Assembly (NCBI GenBank): GCA_035651635.1
Contig: DASRFK010000203.1
Coordinates: 1-11,543 of the forward strand
DNA from: JANXQE01 sp035651635
GTDB lineage: Bacteria > Verrucomicrobiota > Verrucomicrobiia > Limisphaerales > UBA8199
Reading direction: 5' to 3'
Length of the DNA stretch: 11,543 nt
Shown here: piece by piece, positions 7,631-11,543 of the stretch
Position numbering within the stretch: the first letter of the stretch is position 1
Layout: each line of letters begins with the position of its first letter
Notes under the pieces: model-generated
The model's input: only the letters and a program-made list of their open reading frames with translations
Database searches by the model: none
Told to the model about the DNA's origin: nothing
Translations under genes and position numbers: made by a program

Positions 7631-7705
7631 AGTTGCCTTTTCAGCAGAGATTTCATCCTCTTTCGCCATCTGCGGTCGCCCTGAATCTGCGGGAATTGAG
7701 GTACT

Positions 7706-9319
7706 CTAAGGCGATGCCACGCGGTAGAAGCGGGTCTTGGTGGTTGTGGGCGGCTGATCCACTACCGTAAAGGTAGAATTCGTGGCCGCGATTTGCTCGA
7801 GGCGCGACCAATCAGTTAAGTTCGTCGAAACCAGGACTTCGTAGGTTCTTCCCGGGATTGTTCCGAAGCTGAAGCTAAATGTCCCGTTGGTTTGCCAGGT
7901 TTCCTGGCTGAGCAGGATCGATGTCGGAGCCGGTGGAAAAGTGATTTCCCAAACGCCCTGGTTACCGCTGTATTCGATCACATAGATTTTGTTGGTAATG
8001 ATGGCGGCGTCGATGGGATTGGAAAAACCGGCGGCAATGCGTGTCACCCGCGCCTGGTAATTGGTGGTGCCGAGTTTTTTCAGGTCGAGATCAACCAGGT
8101 CTTGGCTGGCATCCATAAAAGGCCCGGCGATACTATCGTCGTTGGGATCTCCTTGAGTCCAACTCAGCATGAAGCCGTGCTGGTGATACGGCGGCGCGAG
8201 TGCGGCGGAGGTGTCAAATACCAGCCCGAGAGGAGAGCGATGAGCAGTGAAAGTGCTGAGCGTTTGACCCAGGTTGCTGGCGTCTTTGATTGAACCATCC
8301 GCCGGATCGCGGTAGCTATCAGCATCGGGCCCGAGGTTAATCACCGGCTCGAAAAAATTCGTGGGTGGCGGAGGGAAAGTGGGGTCATTGTGGTACGTGC
8401 CGGCATGAACGGCAACGAAGCGCCCGTCCAGCAGGAGATCCGTACTGGGGTCATAGTTGGCAAATTGTTGTGGGTTTGCGGCTCCTCCCATCCGCCAGGG
8501 AAAACCGTAGTGCAGCCCGGCCTGCAGCCAGTTTAACTCATCAGACATGTCACGGTCCGGGCCATTATCGGTTCCAAACAAATCCCCATTGGGAGCGAAA
8601 GCCAGGGAGAACGCATTGCGGGTGCCTTCGGCGAACACGTAGCCGGCCTGGCGCAACCCGTTCAGATCGTTGGTCAGGATCAACCCATTGCCATTAGCCG
8701 GCACGCGCAGAACTTTTGCCGTCAGCCCCGTTTCGCGAAGATTTGGGTACAAGCCACCCGTGGATTCGACTTCGCCGTGGTCCGTGCGCGAACCGCTGTT
8801 GACATAAAGGGTGCTGCCGTCGGGGCTGACGGTCATGCCGCTCATGAGATGATCAAAGGCGGTGCGGCTCAGCGGGTAGGGCTGGGTTTGCGCTAGCAAA
8901 GACCAGGTCCGCCCGCCACCGGCACCTGGGACGCCTTTCATGATAGTAGCAAAGGTACTGTTGCCGGAGTTCGTGGTCGTGTCGCCGAGGACATAGATGG
9001 TGCCGTCGGGGCCGATGGCCATACCGAGGGCGCTGGTGGAGATACCATGGTCGGCGGCGCTATACACTCGGACACTGGTTGATGCGGAGCCGGGGTCGAC
9101 GTTGAGTTGGAATATGTCGCCGTTATATTTGAGATAATAGAGTTGATTGTTGCGGGGGTCCGTTGCGATTCTGATCGAGGGAGCGCCGGAGCTGTTGGTG
9201 GTGTACAGGATCAGCCGCAATTGGAGATTACTGTCAAAGAGCACTGGATCGGCCTGGGTCCGGACAAGGGCGCAAAACAGGGAGCAAACCAGGCAGAGGC
9301 TGATGTGGGCGCGGATCAT
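7706..9319 (-). CDS. Secreted PQQ-dependent sugar dehydrogenase-like (GSDH/sorbosone dehydrogenase family) protein
   Basis: The frame is open to 9445, but that extension overlaps the preceding gene. The ATG at 9319 gives a signal peptide (MIRAHISLCLVCSLFCALV...) and 537 residues, 68 bp after the upstream stop. The body is a six-bladed quinoprotein propeller of the soluble glucose/aldose dehydrogenase type. Visible motifs are GMAIGPDGTIYVLGD (~99), H157 before GMTVSPDGSTLYV, EGTRNAFSLAFAPNGDLFGTD (R234, N235), DNGPDRDMSDELN (251-263), HYGFPW (~270-275), HRSPLGLVF (~360), and a last blade VTRIAAGFSNPIDA...IYVIEY. In the family, the His is the catalytic base and Arg-Asn contacts PQQ and Ca. Residues ~468-537 form a C-terminal add-on (PGRTYEVLVSTNLTDW...FYRVASP) common in verrucomicrobial secreted proteins. 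Likely periplasmic or extracellular oxidation of a sugar or alcohol; the substrate is unknown. Confidence 0.85.
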   Translation of the reverse strand: MIRAHISLCLVCSLFCALVRTQADPVLFDSNLQLRLILYTTNSSGAPSIRIATDPRNNQLYYLKYNGDIFQLNVDPGSASTSVRVYSAADHGISTSALGMAIGPDGTIYVLGDTTTNSGNSTFATIMKGVPGAGGGRTWSLLAQTQPYPLSRTAFDHLMSGMTVSPDGSTLYVNSGSRTDHGEVESTGGLYPNLRETGLTAKVLRVPANGNGLILTNDLNGLRQAGYVFAEGTRNAFSLAFAPNGDLFGTDNGPDRDMSDELNWLQAGLHYGFPWRMGGAANPQQFANYDPSTDLLLDGRFVAVHAGTYHNDPTFPPPPTNFFEPVINLGPDADSYRDPADGSIKDASNLGQTLSTFTAHRSPLGLVFDTSAALAPPYHQHGFMLSWTQGDPNDDSIAGPFMDASQDLVDLDLKKLGTTNYQARVTRIAAGFSNPIDAAIITNKIYVIEYSGNQGVWEITFPPAPTSILLSQETWQTNGTFSFSFGTIPGRTYEVLVSTNLTDWSRLEQIAATNSTFTVVDQPPTTTKTRFYRVASP

Positions 9320-9387
9320 GGGGCGATTTTGCGCAAAGACCGTCAACGAACAAGTGGGTTGTTGACCTCCTGCAGGGCTTACTCGAT

Positions 9388-10179
9388 TTACAGCCCTGGA
9401 CGTCTGCCGGGAGGCTGCCACTGCGTGTGCCAATAAAAACTCCAAAGGCGCTCCAATTTAACCGTCTCGCAATGATTGTCAGTGAAGGTGACGTTGACTG
9501 CGCCCGGCAGTATATTTTTTGGATTGAAGTTTTGCGCGGCGGCAGACAAGGGGGCGGAGTGCCTTGGCACGGCGATGCGTGAGAGCCCGCCGCCGGCGAA
9601 CTGGTCTCCGGTAAAAAGATTCACAGCGGGGACATCCGTCTCGAGAGGCCAGGCGTCTACCCAGATAGCGTCGGCAAAAACCGGAGTCTGCGACGGGTAC
9701 TTGATATCGGTTTCCGAGTGAAAGCGTTTCTTAGGATCGGAGTAAGCGTCATCGGTATAAAAATAGCCGTTCAAAGCGTAGCTGCCTTGGTAATTGGTCG
9801 TTGTGCCATCGACGTTCCAGGTCCGCACGACAGTGCCCCAGGCGCTGGGGTCCTTCCTCAGTTCGGCGGCCGATCGTTCCGGAGCCGTGGGACAGGTTCT
9901 GACTTTGTTGATGGCCTGATACTGGACCATGAGTTTTTCCATCCACAAGTCGGGCCAGTTGTCATAATGAACAGGTTTGTTGGCATCGCTGAAGTACATG
10001 AAGTTGGCCAAGCAAATCTGCTTGAGGTTGCTGAGGCAGCCGATCGATTTGCTTTTGGCTTTGGCCTGGCTCAGAGCCGGGAGCAGCAGGCTGGCCAGAA
10101 TGGCAATGATCGCAATCACCACGAGCAATTCGATGAGAGTGAAAGCGACTCGCAACCTCGCGAAGCAGGAAGATTTCAT
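9388..10179 (-). CDS. Prepilin-type N-terminal cleavage/methylation protein (DUF1559-like pseudopilin)
   Basis: The protein has 263 residues from the ATG at 10179. A short basic leader (MKSSCFARLRVA) precedes FTLIELLVVIAIIAILASLL, the type IV pilin/type II secretion processing site. Cleavage is expected between A12 and F13, leaving Glu at +5 (E17) as the class requires; Ala replaces the usual Gly at -1. The hydrophobic helix (13-36) is followed by SQAKAKSKSIGCLSNLKQI, typical of the Verrucomicrobia/Planctomycetes family, where these genes are present in large numbers. The C-terminus (VNVTFTDNHCETVKLERLWSFYWH, given here as VNVTFTDNH at 228-236 and LWSFYW at 245-250) is the family's 'F-DGH-V' ending with Asn in place of Gly. 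The protein is expected in the inner membrane as a pseudopilin or surface fibre subunit. It probably shares a transcript with the dehydrogenase 68 bp downstream. Confidence 0.88.
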   Translation of the reverse strand: MKSSCFARLRVAFTLIELLVVIAIIAILASLLLPALSQAKAKSKSIGCLSNLKQICLANFMYFSDANKPVHYDNWPDLWMEKLMVQYQAINKVRTCPTAPERSAAELRKDPSAWGTVVRTWNVDGTTTNYQGSYALNGYFYTDDAYSDPKKRFHSETDIKYPSQTPVFADAIWVDAWPLETDVPAVNLFTGDQFAGGGLSRIAVPRHSAPLSAAAQNFNPKNILPGAVNVTFTDNHCETVKLERLWSFYWHTQWQPPGRRPGL

Positions 10180-10184
10180 GAGGA

Positions 10185-10214
10185 ACTATAGAGCGCGCGG
10201 CCGTTCGAACGCAA
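10185..10214 (-). promoter_or_regulatory. Tentative promoter for the pseudopilin gene
   Basis: Read on the minus strand, TTGCGT (10214-10209) and TATAGT (10190-10185) are 18 bp apart. The -10 matches the sigma-70 consensus at five of six bases; the -35 matches weakly. Transcription would begin about at the ATG (10179), giving a nearly leaderless mRNA, which fits the missing Shine-Dalgarno but is not proof. Confidence 0.22.
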
Positions 10215-10218
10215 TTGC
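10202..10218. repeat. Two adjoining palindromes in the divergent promoter region
   Basis: CGTTCGAACG (10202-10211) and GCAATTGC (10211-10218) are perfect palindromes sharing one base. They lie between the divergent pseudopilin and transporter genes and overlap the tentative -35. Either could be a site for a dimeric regulator, but palindromes this short can occur by chance. The remainder of the 119-bp spacer shows nothing else recognisable. Confidence 0.35.
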
Positions 10219-10298
10219 TATAAGGATGGGAGTAGCCCTTATTTGGGCCATTTGATTTTTGAATTGCGGTCCGGGAGTCCCTGGCCAAAACTCAACCG

Positions 10299-11543
10299 AT
10301 GACCACCCATTGCATTTCTTCTTACAACCGTAATCGTGGGTGGAGCGTGACTTTTGCGGGCCTCGGGATCAACCTTGCCTTGGGCGTGCTCTACACCTGG
10401 AGCATGTTCAAGGCGGCGATAGGGAAAGAATTCGGCTGGAAGGATGCGCAACTGAACGATCCGTACGCGTTGTGTTGTCTGGTTTTCGCTTTCTCGATGA
10501 TTGCTGCCGGGCGTTGCCAGGACAAATGGGGACCCCGCTGGACCGCGTCGTTCGGAGGAGTGCTCGTAGGCGCAGGGTTCTTGCTGATCTCCAGTACGCC
10601 GAGTTACCTGATCTGGGTATTCGGATTTGGTGTGCTGGTCGGATTGGGTCTCGGGTTCGGGTATTCGTCGGCCACGCCGGCAGCACTCAAGTGGTTTCCG
10701 CCGGCGAAGACGGGTTTAATCGCGGGATTGGTTGTGGCTGGGTTCGGCTTGGCGCCGGTGTATCTCGCGCCGACTTCGGAGTATCTGCTGGGGCACTATG
10801 GACTGCTGAAGTCGATGTGTTTCTATGGCATTGGGGCGACGGTCGTCGTTTGTGGTTTGGCGCAGCTGTTGATAAATCCGCCCGCAGGTTACATCTGTTC
10901 TGGAACCGCGGCCGGCGCCGGGGGCACACCAGGGAGCAAGAGCCTGAGGCCTTCGGAAATCCTCGTGACCCCAACGTTCTGGCTGCTGTGGCTGATCTAC
11001 TTCATCGGTTCGGGCGCGGGCTTGATGGTGATCAGCAGCGTAGGAGGCATGGCCAAAAAGACCATGGGTTCTGCCGCTTTTTTCGCGGTGGCCGTAATGG
11101 CACTGGGCAACGCGAGCGGACGCGTCTGCGCGGGGTTATTGTCAGATAAGATTGGCCGGCGCTGGACGTTGTTTCTAGTGCTCGTGGTCCAGGCAGCCCT
11201 GATGCTGGTGGCCATTCCGGTAACCGGATCCGAACACGGACCCAAAGTTATGATTGTATTAGTCGCCACGCTGATAGGTTTTAATTACGGCGCGAACCTG
11301 TCGCTGTTCCCCTCCTACGCCAAGGATTTGTGGGGTCTACAGACATTCGGGATGAACTACGGTACACTCTTCACGGCCTGGGGCGCGGGAGGTTTTGTTT
11401 TGAGCCGATTGCAACAAATGCTTTTTGCCGGCAGCAAGAGTTTTAGTTCGTCGTTTTGTACCGCAGCGATCCTCCTATTGGTCGGGGCGGCGCTGACTTT
11501 TTTGCTCCAAAGGGGTCCGCAAAGGGTTGGCGCGGCGGCGGAT
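10299..11543 (+). CDS. MFS transporter, oxalate/formate antiporter (OFA)-like family (3' end beyond window)
   Basis: The frame is open from the ATG at 10299 to the window edge, 415 codons with no stop. Family members are about 400-430 residues, so little is missing. It is strongly hydrophobic with about twelve membrane segments. OFA-type landmarks are LGVLYTWSMFKAAIGKEFGW (28-47), AAGRCQDKWGPRW (69-81, the motif-A loop), LGFGYSSATPAALKWFPPAKTG (118-139, the 'KWFP..G' signature, here LGFGYSS and KWFPP), LVVAGFG (144-150), GRVCAGLLSDKIGRRW (274-289) and FNYGANLSLFPSYAKDLWG (328-346), followed by NYGTLFTAWG (353-362). It probably moves a small organic anion across the inner membrane. I see no Lys in the predicted TM11 (353-372), where the oxalate transporter OxlT has an essential one, so oxalate itself is doubtful. 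There is no Shine-Dalgarno. It is divergent from the pseudopilin gene. Confidence 0.87.
   Translation, partial: MTTHCISSYNRNRGWSVTFAGLGINLALGVLYTWSMFKAAIGKEFGWKDAQLNDPYALCCLVFAFSMIAAGRCQDKWGPRWTASFGGVLVGAGFLLISSTPSYLIWVFGFGVLVGLGLGFGYSSATPAALKWFPPAKTGLIAGLVVAGFGLAPVYLAPTSEYLLGHYGLLKSMCFYGIGATVVVCGLAQLLINPPAGYICSGTAAGAGGTPGSKSLRPSEILVTPTFWLLWLIYFIGSGAGLMVISSVGGMAKKTMGSAAFFAVAVMALGNASGRVCAGLLSDKIGRRWTLFLVLVVQAALMLVAIPVTGSEHGPKVMIVLVATLIGFNYGANLSLFPSYAKDLWGLQTFGMNYGTLFTAWGAGGFVLSRLQQMLFAGSKSFSSSFCTAAILLLVGAALTFLLQRGPQRVGAAAD

Noticed and set aside
9320..9445. N-terminal extension of the dehydrogenase to 9445
   Set aside because: It would overlap the 3' end of the pseudopilin gene and put a polar stretch before an otherwise good signal peptide beginning at 9319.
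10340..11149. 269-codon plus-strand frame overlapping the transporter
   Set aside because: It is in another frame of the OFA-like gene, is Arg/Gly-rich and not hydrophobic, while the frame from 10299 gives a complete set of family motifs.

Overview
The window looks like a chromosomal fragment of a Verrucomicrobiota bacterium, probably of the Pedosphaera/Limisphaerales type. This is inferred from protein style, not from a marker gene. The signs are a DUF1559-like pseudopilin with a FTLIELLVVIAI leader, a C-terminal 'StNLtdW...FYRV' module on a secreted enzyme, a giant secreted repeat protein built from 'W[T]NPxSGxW' modules, a double CRTAC1-type propeller protein, and a general lack of Shine-Dalgarno sequences. 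Four of the five genes carry an export signal or a prepilin leader. The fifth is a membrane transporter, so everything here concerns the cell surface or exchange with the outside.

Layout: (1) 3389 to 1, minus strand, is the 5' part (1129 codons, open to the window edge) of a secreted protein with an N-terminal C-type lectin domain followed by two tandem copies of a ~540-residue beta-repeat module. (2) 3390-3806 is a ~0.4 kb divergent intergenic region with a striking 61-bp inverted-repeat element (3608-3668) and smaller hairpins. (3) 3807-7595, plus strand, is a secreted protein with two successive FG-GAP/VCBS propellers, each followed by an ASPIC/UnbV domain. Its last codons lie in what looks like a degenerate dispersed repeat. 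(4) 7596-7705 is a short convergent spacer. (5) 10179-9388 and 9319-7706, minus strand, are a pseudopilin-like gene followed after 68 bp by a secreted PQQ-dependent sugar-dehydrogenase-type enzyme; the two are probably co-transcribed. (6) 10180-10298 is a divergent promoter region with two adjoining palindromes. (7) 10299 to the window end, plus strand, is an MFS transporter of the oxalate/formate antiporter (OFA) type, open at the edge and nearly full length.

The genes do not form an obvious pathway. A cautious reading is a secretome region: lectin-like binding at the surface, Ca-binding propellers, and periplasmic or extracellular oxidation of a sugar or alcohol by a propeller quinoprotein. 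No CRISPR array, tRNA, rRNA, integrase, transposase or recognisable defence system is visible. The most distinctive content is the lectin/duplicated beta-repeat protein and the intergenic palindromic element.
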